From Phialocephala subalpina (Eukaryota; Ascomycota; Leotiomycetes; Helotiales; Mollisiaceae): a DNA stretch of 64,000 bases. The DNA is taken from positions 839,745 through 903,744 of the forward strand of contig FJOG01000007.1 in NCBI GenBank assembly GCA_900073065.1, read 5' to 3'. Shown in pieces: positions 21,027 through 32,783 of this stretch. Positions within the stretch are counted from its first letter, which is position 1. Every line of letters begins with the position of its first letter. Under the pieces are notes generated by a model. It saw only the letters and a program-made list of their open reading frames with translations. It ran no database searches and was not told the origin of the DNA. Position numbers and translations under genes: made by a program.

Positions 21027-22437
21027 ATGCCCCTTATTACTCTAGGTAAAATTGGCCCGAGTATGTCCCGCTTCAGACCTCTTGCCTCTGCAAAAGACGC
21101 TACTGCAATGCATTTCCGGATGAATCTAACGTCGCTTCATGCCCAGCAAGCAAATCGACATCCCGGCTTCCTCGAGGTGGATAGCGGGCTTCAGAGGTGG
21201 TTGTTTCGACCTGTGGACTCGACATATATGGCCTTCAGAATTGATCAGGCCTTTTTTCGACTTTCTCGGGGAACATCAGGCATTAAAGCATTTCTCGAGC
21301 CAATATCAACCATTTCATATGACTTTGTCTCATACAATGGGGATGCTCGTGCCGAACAGCTTGATAAACAAGGACTTTTGTGTTTGCTCCGTGACTTGGA
21401 TTGGAATGAGGCGACATCGGTACCTTCAGACAAGGTTGAACAGGCTGGAAATTTTCTTTTCTCCGACTACAACGGAAAGTGAATTTGGGCTGCCTCCTAA
21501 ATATGACTCTCCGGCACTGAGGCTGACGGTAGTCATTTTCTGTCGCGAATCACAAACGATGATACTGGAGTTGTAAAGCGTTCGCAGAGGATGGTAGACC
21601 ACTTGATGGGGACGAAAACGGTGGCTGGATAGCTTCTGGCAACGAAGAACAACAACGATCTGCTCTCTCGAGGACCCGTTCAAGAATAATGATGACGACG
21701 AAAACATCAACGATGGCGATGAGGAGGAACAATCAGATTTCAATGACGCATTCAACGATCGCGAAGACAAGTAAGAGGAAGAGATAAGGCTGGAAATAGT
21801 GTGCCGTGACTGTGAAAACGAGCAAAATGGCTTCAAACCTTTCGCTGATTCGGGTCCAGGAGGCGAAGAGCACGCTTGGAGTGAGCAACAGAAAGATCAA
21901 GAAGTTATGTTGAACGACAGCGACGATGAGCAACAGAAATCCGAAGCTCTGAGAATTCGATGTACAACCTGCTTTAGGTGGGAATGAGTCAAATCCTGGA
22001 GAGAGTGGCTTGGAAGCAGGAAGCGAAAGTGACGATGACCATCAATTCTCGGACCCAAGCAATCGGTGGCATCGGAAACGCAGTGAGAGACAATGTACTG
22101 GAGAGCGACCAAGACGCCGAGGAACTTTCGAACTACGATAGCTTTGAAGGGACGATGATCAATGTTTAATGGTGAAGCTGAGCCGGCGTGGTAGGAGATG
22201 CCCTGGCTGAAGGCGAGCTCGAGATTGACAAATCTCTGGCAAACTTTGATATCGAAGATGACGTAGTTGACAACATGTCAGTGTCGTAAATACAGGCAGA
22301 CGATGCCTTGTTGAATGATGGAATCGGCGATAGAATCAAATATGGTATCCTCAGGGGTTTTGGCGATGATAACGACGCGTTGGCAATCGATGCTTTCGAT
22401 GGTGACGCGGGAGGTAGCTTGTCGTGGACAAAATGAT
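21027..22437 (+). pseudogene. Degraded acidic-protein gene, family unknown
   Basis: A chain of plus-strand open frames in different phases. The first, 21027-21482 (151 residues), looks like real protein (GFLEVDSGLQRWLFRPVDS). Later pieces are strongly acidic, with Asp/Asn/Glu runs (DPFKNNDDDENINDGDEEE near 21,680), a CRDC...CTTC cysteine pair in 21799-21987, and DALAEGELEIDKSLANFDIE near 22,200, interrupted by a TAA and continuing IQADDALLNDGIGD. Frame changes and internal stops suggest one dead gene, possibly transposon-derived. I do not recognise the family, and introns could explain part of the frame switching. Confidence 0.35.
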
Positions 22438-23722
22438 TATGGCGAGTGGTAAATGGACGAGTCTGAAGCAGGGCAAGTACTTCCAGGAAGATACTGGCTG
22501 TGATGCCGGAGACGTAGATTATAGAGGAGGAAATATTGAAATAGACCTCGAGGGAGAGAGGACATAACGATAGCTACCACGGCGCAGACGACTGCTACGA
22601 ATGATGGATGGACAGAATACATGCTCATAAACTGACCGGATTTGATTCAATCGAAATGCCATTGTTATCAAAACTAAGTGTTCTTTGCACATGGGCTCTT
22701 CGGCCATTGTAGGACGGTTCCGAGCTCGCTGGCGGCTATAAATTGAGTCGTATAGGTTTAAATAAGCGCTCCTCTTTTAAATCAAATCATTTATCTAGTT
22801 CAAGGCAAATATCCTAGAGAGAAAAAGAAGAAGAGGGAAGAAGAAGAGAAAGAAAGAGAAAGGATGAAGGAGAAGCGCCCGAAAAAAAAAAAGGGGGGGG
22901 CAAAGAAAATTAAGAACATTCAAGTTCAAAGAATTTTGAGTTTATCAAAGTAACCTAGTATCAAAATTTCAATTTCAATCCAAAGCGAAAAGAAAGGAAA
23001 AACGAAAAACAAGAAGCGGTCTAAGAAGATCACCTTTAAACCCATTTTTTGCACCAAATTATATATATATTTTTATTTTATTTTTTTATAGCGAACTTTT
23101 ACCCCGCTAAATTTTAAGGCGCAGCCGCCATTGCGCTCCCCTATCGCTCAACTTCGAAGCCTGAATCGCTCCACATTCGGGCTGCGAAGGCTTGATTTTC
23201 TAGGCTTCGGTCGCTAGACATGAGGTGACTACCAGGCCCGGACGCCTAGGCGCAGAACCTCATTGCGTTGAAACGCACAAATACAAATGGATTCAAAAGG
23301 AAAGAAATTTTTGGCAGAAAATTGATAGAAATAGAAACGCAAAGAAAAAAAAGAACCATCTAAGAATCAGGACGCTACCGGCTACGTTCGAAACCTGATC
23401 GCTGAAAGGATACGTTATGAGTAACCCAACACCAGCAACGACCCCTATCTCCTGTGGCTCATCAAATTCATGCTTATTTAAATCCATACAGGCGAAAGCA
23501 AGAAGACGGGCGCTGGCCAACCACGCTTTTTTCAACTCCCAAGTTCGACCACGCAGTACTCACGGCTTCATCACTGATGCACACGAAGGACGTTGATAGA
23601 AGCCATCGCATGCACGAAGAAACAGAGACAGACCGTAACACGAACTCAAACCAACATTTCATGGCGCCGAAACTTTGAACGAAAATTTAGCTGCGAGTAC
23701 CAAGACCACCATCCAAAACCAC
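22438..23722. other. Intergenic between giant ankyrin genes; polypurine tract and AT-rich DNA
   Basis: From about 22,816 to 22,908 the plus strand is almost purely A/G (GAA/GAG runs, then A11 followed by G8). AT-rich DNA follows to about 23,090. A GC-rich stretch at 23,100-23,280 holds short inverted pieces (CGAAGCCT near 23,154 and AGGCTTCG near 23,204). No gene recognised. Confidence 0.6.
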
Positions 23723-26700
23723 TCAATCATACTGACTCGCCCTCGCCCTCTGCTCAGCCTGATATCTTGCACTCTGATCCTTCCGTTCACATAACGCGAC
23801 CTGCCGATTGTACTCGCTCTGGCTCGCCGCTTCCCTTGCTGCGATGAGCTGCTGTTCATACGCGATTTTAGATTGGAGAGCTGAAGCTTCCCTCTGATCA
23901 AGAGTCCGTCGGTGAGCGAGCTCAGATGCCTGTTCGCGCTCAGCGTTTGTTCTCCTCCGCGCTGCTTCCTCGTTCACTCCTTCGAGTCTGAGTCTGTTTT
24001 CATTCTTGAGGGATTCTTGCCTTTCTCGTTGGAGTTCTCTCGCGTGTTGGAGAGCTAAAGATTGTTTGTTTTGAGCTAGCTGCTTTTCGGTGGTTTCTTG
24101 CTCTTTGAGTTGGCGGAGGAAGAGGTTGTGCTTCTCCTTCTCTGCACGGATATGGCGGTCATAGTTCTCGGCTTCAATGGCGCGTTGGTGGGCTGCGATC
24201 TGGTTCCGTCTCTTCAACTCTTCTCGTTGCTCATGGTCTGCTCGTTTCTGTTTGTTTACTGCTTCAGCGACTGCTTCTGGTAGTCCGCATGCTCCTTCTG
24301 GTTGGTCGACCGTGTGTGCGTAGAAGCGGTCTTTACACTTTCTTGCATGTAACAATTTCTGGAATTGTTGGCATTTCTCAGGGCTATCGGCTGCGAAGAG
24401 AAGCTCCACGTATTTAGTGGGCGAGTAGACGTAACCTTGCGCATCCTGGTATAGGTAGGTAGGATCGTTGATGTTCTCCCAAACTGCTGGAAACGCCAAT
24501 AGCTCGCGCACGACATCAAGTGAACTCTCATTCTCCAGAGCTAGATGGATCATTGTCTTACCACCACTCTGGGTTATGTTCTTGATCTGAGAGGGCAAAA
24601 GTAGCGCGATTGACTCGTGGATTCTCTTTGGCCAATCTTCTCCACCGGGTGCGGCGTTCAAACATAATTCTTCCAAAGCAGTTCGACCAAACCGACCCTC
24701 TGCATGGATCGCAGACGGAAAGTCGTCGCGGTGTCCATTTGCTAGCAGCAGCTCGATGACTTGTGGGTGAGCTTCTCTTGCAGCTTCGTGTAAGCTGCCA
24801 TCGTCACCTTTCGCGCCTGCTTTGATGAGTATCTCGGCAGTCTCGAGATGCCCATTTCCGCTCGCATTGAACAAAGCAGAGTGCTCATCTTTGTCAAGAT
24901 GAGACAGATCAACACCAAGCTCAATGAGCCTCTTTAAAACTGTATTCTTCCCGGTTGTGCTAGCAAGACCTGTCGCAGACGTGCATGTCTTAGGGGTTTG
25001 AAATGACACTTCAGCTGTCATCAAAACTTATTAGCGACTCCATAATAGGAGGTGTGGGATAATTGTGGGGTACTAAGACTCACCATCGTTTCCTTCCTCT
25101 AGAATTTCCATAACGACATCTTCAGAAATTGCTGGTGTACGGCGACTCATAAGCGTCCAGATGAGTAGAGTCATGCTTTCTGTCTCGCCAAACAGCTCGG
25201 CGTCGCATTTGCTGTTTGCAGGACACCCATGATTCAAGAGATGCTTCGCCAGTAGATGGCCTTCAGGGAACGCCGTAAGAGCACGGAAAATGACATAGTC
25301 TTGGAGAAGTGACTCCCGTGCTACACAATCTTCAAGATGCTCGAGGAATGAAATGAGTTCTTCCTCGTTCTCAAGTGCTCGGATCAGTGCGGGAATGACG
25401 ATGTTCAGATCGGGATCTTGGAAGGCCAGACGTCTAAAAAGCTCCACATCATTGATCCTCGCGGTATCAACAAAGATTTTGCCATTGCCGCCGCTGGTAT
25501 TTGGGTTGTATGGTATCAATATTTCTACCAGGTCTTTAGTCAATTGGCCAATGACGTCGTCAAATCCATCGAGCAGAGCATGATCGACTAGGCGTTGCGA
25601 AACCCCCTTGGTCAATAGAATGGCGGCTGTTTGCAAGCCCTCTGGCGCCGACTGTATGGTGCGAGCATTCAACAGTTGCTCAAAGGCCTGGTCTACTATC
25701 TCGCTGGGGATTTCTGCTTTCGCCAATAGCTCTGTGGATTTAGCATCTCCAGCTATGGCAGACAAAATGAGACTTTCGCCTCCGTTATATGCGGGGTCTG
25801 GCTTGTAGTCCATCACCAAGCTCAGAAGGTCGTGGTCTTTCTCCTCCACTATTTGTGCAAGGTGATGCGATACAGTTTCCTGGCTGACCCCGGGTCCTTT
25901 CTCTAGCAGTGCTCTCGCCATCGCAAAGCGATCCGAACCCGTCAATTTCATTGATGTCGAGAAAGACCGGTCCAAGGTTTGTTGCTCCGATAGGTCTCCG
26001 GTCAGTAGGACATTTAGTGTTGCGAGGTCACCCCTTGCAGCAATTCCATGCAGTGCGCTCCCAGCATCAAAGTCCAGCGAGGCATTGAAACCTATGAGAA
26101 GCGTGAGAAGATCATGATCGACAATTTCGGCTCGAGTGGCTTCTAATAAGGCGGCACTGACAAGGTCTCGTGTGATTCCGGCTTTTAGCAAGCTGTGATA
26201 AATTGGTCTTCTCTGTTGGAGGCTGAGTGCGGAGGCAGTGGCAGCCTGGAAGCTTCCATTACAAGAATTCTGACTCGGACTTCTGTTGAGAAAGAGGTTG
26301 AGCAGGTCTAGCGACCCTGCTGAAGAAACGACCCTTATTGCGGAGCCATTTTCAGCTTCTACCGATGCGCCATGATCCAAGAGAAGAGAAGAGGTCTTGA
26401 TATCATTTGCATCACGCAAGACGACCTCAATCAATGTCGCACTGACATCATTTTCGTTCAAGTAGTCTGCGAGAATAGTGTCGAACATGTCGTATCGTTC
26501 TCCCTGTGTACACTCTGTCTTTCTCGCAAGTGCAAATGCATTGCTAAGGGTCTTCTTGTTGAGTTTGGTGATCATGAATCGTTTCAAGAGTGGCAAATTC
26601 TTGGTCTTGATTGACTCAAGAACGGCTGCGCCTCCATCGAAATTCGGGGAGGCATGATGATCGAGAAGGAGTTTAACATGGGAAAGGTCGTATTGGATAG

Positions 26701-29152
26701 CTTCTCGAGACGCTTGAACAAGCGCTTGATCCTGACCAATATTCAATCCTCCGGATTTCGCCAATGCCTTCATCAAATTGTATCTTCTTGTCCTGTCCAG
26801 AATTCCACTGGTTGCTGGGAAAGCGAGAACAATGTTGGCATGTTTGACACCTGCTCCAAGGAGAAGACTACAGACATCCACATTACCCGTAGCAACGGCG
26901 TACTGCAGTGCTTGGGCATGTTGGAAGTCGGCACTTGCACCAAAATCCAGAAGAAGTCGTATAACCTCTATACGACCACTTTTGTTTTCGACCTCATTGA
27001 GAAGTGGTTGGTCGAGAAGTCCCTTGTAGCCATAACTCTTCAGGCTCGAGGTGCGAACGAGCAATGTTGCCTTATCCAGGCTGAACCCCTGTGGTTTCAG
27101 CACATTTTGAAGTTGGGCTGCGAATGTTTCCTTTTCAATCTTGCAGTCTTTGCAAATAAATCCCAATGCTGAAACCCTCGGCAGACGGAGTGCTTCTTCA
27201 ATGGCTTTGCCTTGCTGGTGATTGGCATTGGCCCCATGACGAATCAGAGCAGCCAGAGCCTTTTCACGATGGTCATCTCGGGCAGCCTTGATGAGCATTT
27301 CGGCTACTGAAGTCCCTCGGGCTCCCTTCTCCAAGAGCGTAGTCATCATTCCGACCTGTCGCTCGTAGTCGCCAGCCTCGGCGGTCGCAAATGACACGGG
27401 CAAGAAGCGAATGGCCTCTGAAACTGTATCCAATCCTGGGGTTCCTTGACAAAGCAAGTCTAGCGCTCTCTCGTCTTGATGTGCGGCTGCAGTACACACA
27501 CAATTGCCGTTCTCGTCAAGGAAGTCAACGGAAGCATGGTATCGCATCAATATTTCGATCAGGCTGTAGTCTGTTGGGTCTTTTACATTCGCTGCGATAT
27601 TTTGAAGGCCGACGTGGAGTTGTTTACCCGACACTCCCTTGTTGAGAAGCCTAGTCATGATATCGAGTCTTTTAGATGGGGGCTGGATTCTCATCGCGTC
27701 AGGAAGAACCTCACAAAGAACAGAAGGTTGACAGGGCCCTTTCAAGAGTTTTCCAAATAAGTCGAAATCGTTGCGTCTCAATGCCGCTCGAACACATCGT
27801 GCATGGTCGTAGTCCAGAATGGCGCCTTTCTCGATCAACATAGGCGCCAATGACGTGCACCCTTTCTCCACAACATCACAGAGGCATTTGTTGAGTGAAG
27901 CTTGTGAAACACCTTTCTCCACGAGGGCTTTGACGATTTCCTCAAAGGCGTCGAGATCTTCCAATCCGTTAGCTTCGTAAAGAGCTCTTGAAGTGCTCGC
28001 CTCGGGAACAGGGACTCGGAGAAGGACTTCAACGAGATCTATTTGTCCAGAGATAACAGCCAATCGTAGACCCTCAGCCCCATTGCGATCAGTTGATATG
28101 CCATGATGAGTAAGAAGCTCGACTAGAGCGTTTTGATTGTTCTTGACGGCTTCCAAGAGTGCATCGTGTAATGTTGATGTGTCCGCGTTTGCTCCGGCAC
28201 ACAAAAGCATGTCTAGGAATCGAACCTTGGTTTTTTCGTCCATGATTGCACAGGCAGTGCTAGTGGCTGCATCCAGACTAGTTGTTACTGGATCTTCATT
28301 CCCAGTCAGAATCATGGCTGTCTGCTCCAGATTTCCGATACTGATTGCAGCACACAACGCCTGGCCGTCATCAAGCAGGCCATCGGCACCATGTGCAATC
28401 AACAACGCCACCAAATCAGAGTCCTGGCCGATGGCTGCGAGCAAGGCTTGATCGATATAGAATGTATTCAGGGGAGTAGTTGCTGTCAAGAACATTGTGT
28501 ACAAGTTTTGGTTCTGCTCGCTGATTGCGGCGAGAAAATGATCCGCGATTCCTGGTGCATTCGGGTCGGCGTTATTTCGAAAGAGCTCCTGTGCAGTTTC
28601 TATTGCCTTGCAATCCAGTGCAATGCTCAAAGCTCTATCTCGAGAGACCTGACTCGCTCCAAAGTTTGTGAGCAGTCTAATGTAAGCAACATCGTTGCGC
28701 CCATTGCGTCCAGCGACAAGCTCCAGCCAGCCATTCGACTTGCCCGTGGAAATTGCATCGCCATTTTTGTCCGCGGCGTAGCCAACGTTCACATCTAAAG
28801 GATCTCTCAAGTTGAAGGAAATCACGGCTTGAGCCAGTCCAGGCGGGCCACCTTGGCGAATTTGTTGATCGAGGACAGCATATCTCTCTGCCTTCGTGTA
28901 AGTCCAATTGTCCGGGTTCAGAAGGGCAGCTTTCTCCTTTTTCGACCTGAGGAGATTCCGTTTCTGCTTGGTTGGGTCTGTGTAATAGACACTAGATGTC
29001 CGCTGCACCTTCAGACTTTCTTTGGCGTCAGCCTGGTCAACTGGAGATGTAGCAATGGAGTCGCGCCGGAACGGCTGGACTGTCGGTAGTCGCTCTTTCG
29101 TGTATGCTCCGGCTGCTCTTGCGAGTGCTAATAATCGATCTGGATCGTGCAT
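23723..29152 (-). CDS. Giant degenerate-ankyrin protein with charged coiled-coil tail (paralogue 2)
   Basis: Exons 29152-25084 and 25014-23723 join in frame to 1,786 residues; the intron is 69 nt (GTGAGT...CAG). The start is the ATG at 29152 (MHDPDRLLALARAAGAY), preceded by CAAAAT; the frame above it starts only with TTG. A basic N-terminal region (KQKRNLLRSKKEK) is followed by about 1,250 residues of degenerate ankyrin units. These repeat a pattern of LL-x-x-G-A, G-x-A-L-x-x-A-I, then R-x-x-x-x-x-x-L-L-x-K-G in multiples of the 33-residue unit. More canonical repeats follow the intron (SALFNASGNGHLETAEILIK, DGSLHEAAREAHPQVIELLL). The last 190 residues are a Glu/Gln/Arg/Ala coiled coil. The phase-1 intron sits at the same place as in the 11312-19824 gene, and both share DGSLHEAARE and the YSPT-x-Y block, so the two are tandem duplicates. 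Function unknown; probably a scaffold. Confidence 0.86.
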
Positions 29153-30156
29153 ATTTTGACATTGGGAGATGGGTACTGCTAGAAACAACCATTTCGTAAG
29201 TCTAGATTTGCGACTCAATCCATGAGGTCGTCGGGAGAAACAGAAATTGGCACATGCAGGCCGTAAGCCACATTTTGCTCACTGCCGCCACGAGGTTGCA
29301 TTCATATTCCAGCCTCGAGCCTCATGAGGGGGAAGTGTACGAAGTACAAGAACGGAGTTCGTCCGCCCTGGTGGCGCTTGAAAGCTTGTATGATTCGTGG
29401 ACAACTATTCTGAACGTTGGGGTCCGTTTGGTGAGGCTGAGGTTGGGGTGTCTCCATTGAACTGGGTGTGATGAGCATCAGGGCGTTCTTCCTCCCGGAT
29501 TAGCGTCCCAACTCGTCGTCCTGCAGGTGCATTGTGACTTCCTTTGCAACTCTCAGGACCACTGAGGACGCGGATCCAGCAGGAGGCTTCAATGAGATCT
29601 GACAATTGGTTCCAGAAAAGCCCCGCGGGAGGCAGCCGTCGTGGGCAGTTTCAAGGGGTCTTGTGAAGCTGTGAAGCCTGGGCTAGAATCACTTGATGGG
29701 CTATCTTTCATCAGAGGAGCCGTTGCTAAAACACAGACGATTAAATTATTACAAGTGGATGTGAGGAATGCGAGCTCGGGTCTCTGTTATTGAGAGAATT
29801 TGGATTGATGAAATCGTGTGAGAGTTGGAAAGCATGCGAATAGTGCGACGAAGCTGTTAGCGAGAGAGCTTATTAGTCACCAAGCCTCAGTGTTCTTTGG
29901 CAGCGATTTACCCCCTTAAAGGACATCAGCGTTGTTTTTGAGCAGTCTCGCTAAATTATAGGGGCTCCAGCACCCAGCTCCCTATAGTTCCAGGCATTTC
30001 CCATCACAGAGCCAAATCCTACTCGGGATGCCATGTCAACCATCCTTCCAAACAAAAAACACCCCTATCATCGCTCGTCAAAAATGGTGCATAGAAACTC
30101 CAACTCCCTGGAGCACTATAATTAGCATTAATAAACGTCGAATATGTGATTTCCGC
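29153..30156. other. Intergenic; promoter side of giant ankyrin gene 2
   Basis: No protein-like open frame or repeat found. The first part should hold the promoter and 5' leader of the minus-strand giant ankyrin gene. Confidence 0.5.
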
Positions 30157-30614
30157 CTATCCTTGTACAGGAGGACAACTCCTCCCCGGTGCGCCTTTCG
30201 AATTCTCCCACTGAAAAGTATCGAGATGGTAGGTGTCACAGAGTGGGAAAGGCCATTTGAAATTAACGTGTTGATCTAGTTTCATGGTCCAATTGACATA
30301 AGCTCCGAGACTGATGTCCTCGCGGAAGCAGCCCCAGATGACGAGGACTGCGAAGTTGTCGCTGAGAGATGTTAGAAGAGTTTAAGAGAAGAAGGGGGAT
30401 TCAAGCTACGGGATGGGAGGATCTGGGATGAGTTGCACGCGCTCGATGAGAAAGAGGTCTGTCGATTGATTTGAACATAGGCGCGCGTTTTCAACGCCGG
30501 AAGTATCCCAGGGTAGATAACGACTTCGGGCGGGGAGAAGAAGAAAGTCTTCTGAGCGGTCGAGCATAAGACTACCGGGAGACAACATGTGAGAATTGGA
30601 AGAAGAAACTCCAT
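30157..30614 (-). CDS. Small secreted protein, 131 residues
   Basis: Exons 30614-30410 and 30347-30157 join in frame (61-nt intron, GTAGCT...GCAG). A signal peptide of about 19-20 residues (MEFLLPILTCCLPVVLCSTA) leads a mature protein with four cysteines (SACNSS, GCFRED, PLCDT, RSCPP) and one sequon in VNWT. It is rich in aromatic and beta-type residues (FFFSPPEVVIYPG, NFKWPFPLCDTYHLDTFQW). The second exon was found by reading on past the stop of the first. The acceptor at 30348 was chosen over an earlier AG because only it keeps the LVIWGCF frame. Role unknown; extracellular. The donor is weak, so the junction could shift slightly. Confidence 0.65.
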
Positions 30615-30964
30615 CTTGTGCAATGCCGGAGCTCATGAATTGTGAGATTACAAAACTATGGTGAGATGAATGAAAATGGTTTTGCTCAATGACTGGTTGC
30701 TGCCTGAAATGTTCGAAATCACGACTCGGAAGGAGAGTCGTTCCCTCCTTCCAATGGCGCGAATCAAAATTCGACCGCCTAGAAAGATCAAATCTAGGAG
30801 TACCGCTTGATGTACATTAGAGTGCCTTCACGCGCATAATAGAGATTTGGTTCCAAATGGACATACTTGCTCGTACAGCAGAGCGAGCGAAACGAAGTTG
30901 TGAAGAAAGGAGGCGTGTTAGCAATTACTTCCTTTTAATAGCTCTCGGACCTCCTATCTTTCAC

Positions 30965-32149
30965 CTATGACCCTGGCACAGGTCTATTAATCAACTCAGA
31001 CCAATCCTCATTCCTAATATAATCCTCAATCCTCGTCGGCTTAACATCCAACTACCACCTGTCAGCATCACCCCTCGTCATTCACATCAAAAGCGGAGTA
31101 ACTCACATCCTTCGCAAAGATCACACTCTCATCATCCTTCCCCCAATACCCAAACTCCTGCATATACGCATACATCTCTCCAATCTCCAATCCATACCCG
31201 CCGGGCGCCAACTTATCATGATCTTCAACAGTCGCGTGCTCGAACGCAGCTGGAAACCCAGTGATTTTTGTCCAAAGTGCGACTAAGTCTTTCCATGGCA
31301 TGAGATCACCGTAGGCGATGATGTTCTTCCCTGGTGGGAGTTTGGAGAGGGCTTTGACGAACAAGCCTGCGTCGGACGGAACGATGAATGGGACGGGTGT
31401 ATCGCCATTGCCAGGGACGCGGAGGAGCAGAGACCCATCGGGACGCTGCGATGTCAGTTGTATTTCCTGAGTTGTGGGCGGAAGGGGAATTGAGATACCT
31501 TTTCCCACGGGACGGCACCCTGTCCCCATTTCCAATTGTTGATGAAAAGTCCCATCTGCAATTGCGACGTCTTCTTCGCGAGATCAGGATACTTTTCATG
31601 GACATAATCCAGAACAGTAGCCTTGGAGTCGAAATGGTAGACATTGGTGTACTTCCCCTTTGACCACTTTTTCGTGTGTGAAAGCCCGGACCATACGAAA
31701 AGCTCCAAACTATCACCGACAGTCGCAGCAGCATCGACAATGTTCTTTCCCTGCTGAACCTCCTCATCGAATACATATTCGTTAGTCGTCTGATTTGGTT
31801 TGAGCTTTGCGATATCGGCATCTGTAGGTGCGATGATGACACCAATGTTGAAGGCAGTGTTGCCGAAGATCACGTTGGCGCCTTTGAAGGCTTTCTTGAG
31901 GGATTCCACGTTGTCGACATCTCCAGGGACGATCTCGATGCCTTTCGCTGCAAGAGCTAGACTCGCTGGCTTGCTTGGGTCACGACTAGTTCCTCGAATC
32001 TTCCATGTCGGGTCCTTGAGGAAGGCCTCGGCGACGGAACTCCCCTGAATGAAGGTTAGTTCTGATGGTCACGAGATGGTCACAAATGAGAGGTGAGTTT
32101 GACGAACCTGGTTTCCAGTGACGCCTACGATTACAAGTAACTTCGACAT
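30965..32149 (-). CDS. NmrA-like NAD(P)-binding family protein
   Basis: Exons 32149-32108, 32044-31499, 31445-31107 and 31051-30965 join to 337 residues; introns are 63, 53 and 55 nt. The protein opens with a Rossmann strand and glycine motif that spans intron 1 (VIVGVTGNQ-GSSVAEAFL, pattern GxxGxxG). This is followed by an IRGTSRD segment, where NmrA/SDR proteins select NADP, and EIVPGDVDN. The middle has the atypical-SDR LFVWSGLSHTKKWSKGKYTNV instead of an active YxxxK, typical of NmrA-like regulators or isoflavone-reductase-like proteins. C-terminal part: AYGDLMPWKDLVALW. NmrA of Aspergillus is a nitrogen-metabolite repressor that senses NAD(P); this protein is only a superfamily relative, and its target is unknown. 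The donor of intron 1 is GTTCGT, slightly off consensus. Confidence 0.85.
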
Positions 32150-32783
32150 ATTGAATACGATTGGTGGAATGCTTTTCCAGATTGGAGTTTTCTGGCGTTC
32201 AAGTAAAGAGTAAACAAGCTGTTGATGATGCGTCCAGAAAGGAAACAATCCACACCCACACCATATATATATACCGAACAATTCTATCGTATAGTCTTAC
32301 GACTTCCAATAAGTCTTCGGCGATTCAACTCATGCTTATGAATTTCATGTCTCTTAGACACGTATGTCCGAGGTCATGGCAATTCAGGATCGCGTTTGCC
32401 GTATGAGGACCCTGTTTGAGGTCGCTGAATAATGCAACTGCATCGCGGGGAAACATCATGCCTGCAGCGCATAAGACGATGTAAGGTATGGCGCCATAAA
32501 GGCGTAGGTACGAGATGAAAACATCCAGGTCCAATAACAGAGCTGAAGAGGCTGTGTCTCAAATGGATTGTTGCGGTCAAACTCCGAAGGTTCCGCCGGA
32601 GTTAATGCCAAACGAACAGTCAGCTTTCGCAAGGGTATTGATCCGGGTATGTTGACAAAGGGGCAAGACGCTCTATTAACCGCCCAGGCCCCTTTGAGAT
32701 AGTGCGGACGCTCTTAGCTGAGAACTTCATATGTACTTAAAAGACTTTCAGGAACCTTGTGGGCGCAATTTTCAGGCTCAAGT
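32150..32783. other. Intergenic; nothing recognised
   Basis: Promoter region of the NmrA-like gene and spacer to the STAND pseudogene. Short open frames only. Confidence 0.5.

Noticed and set aside
29153..29218. 22-residue N-terminal extension of giant ankyrin 2
   Set aside because: Begins at a TTG; the ATG at 29152 has a normal fungal context.
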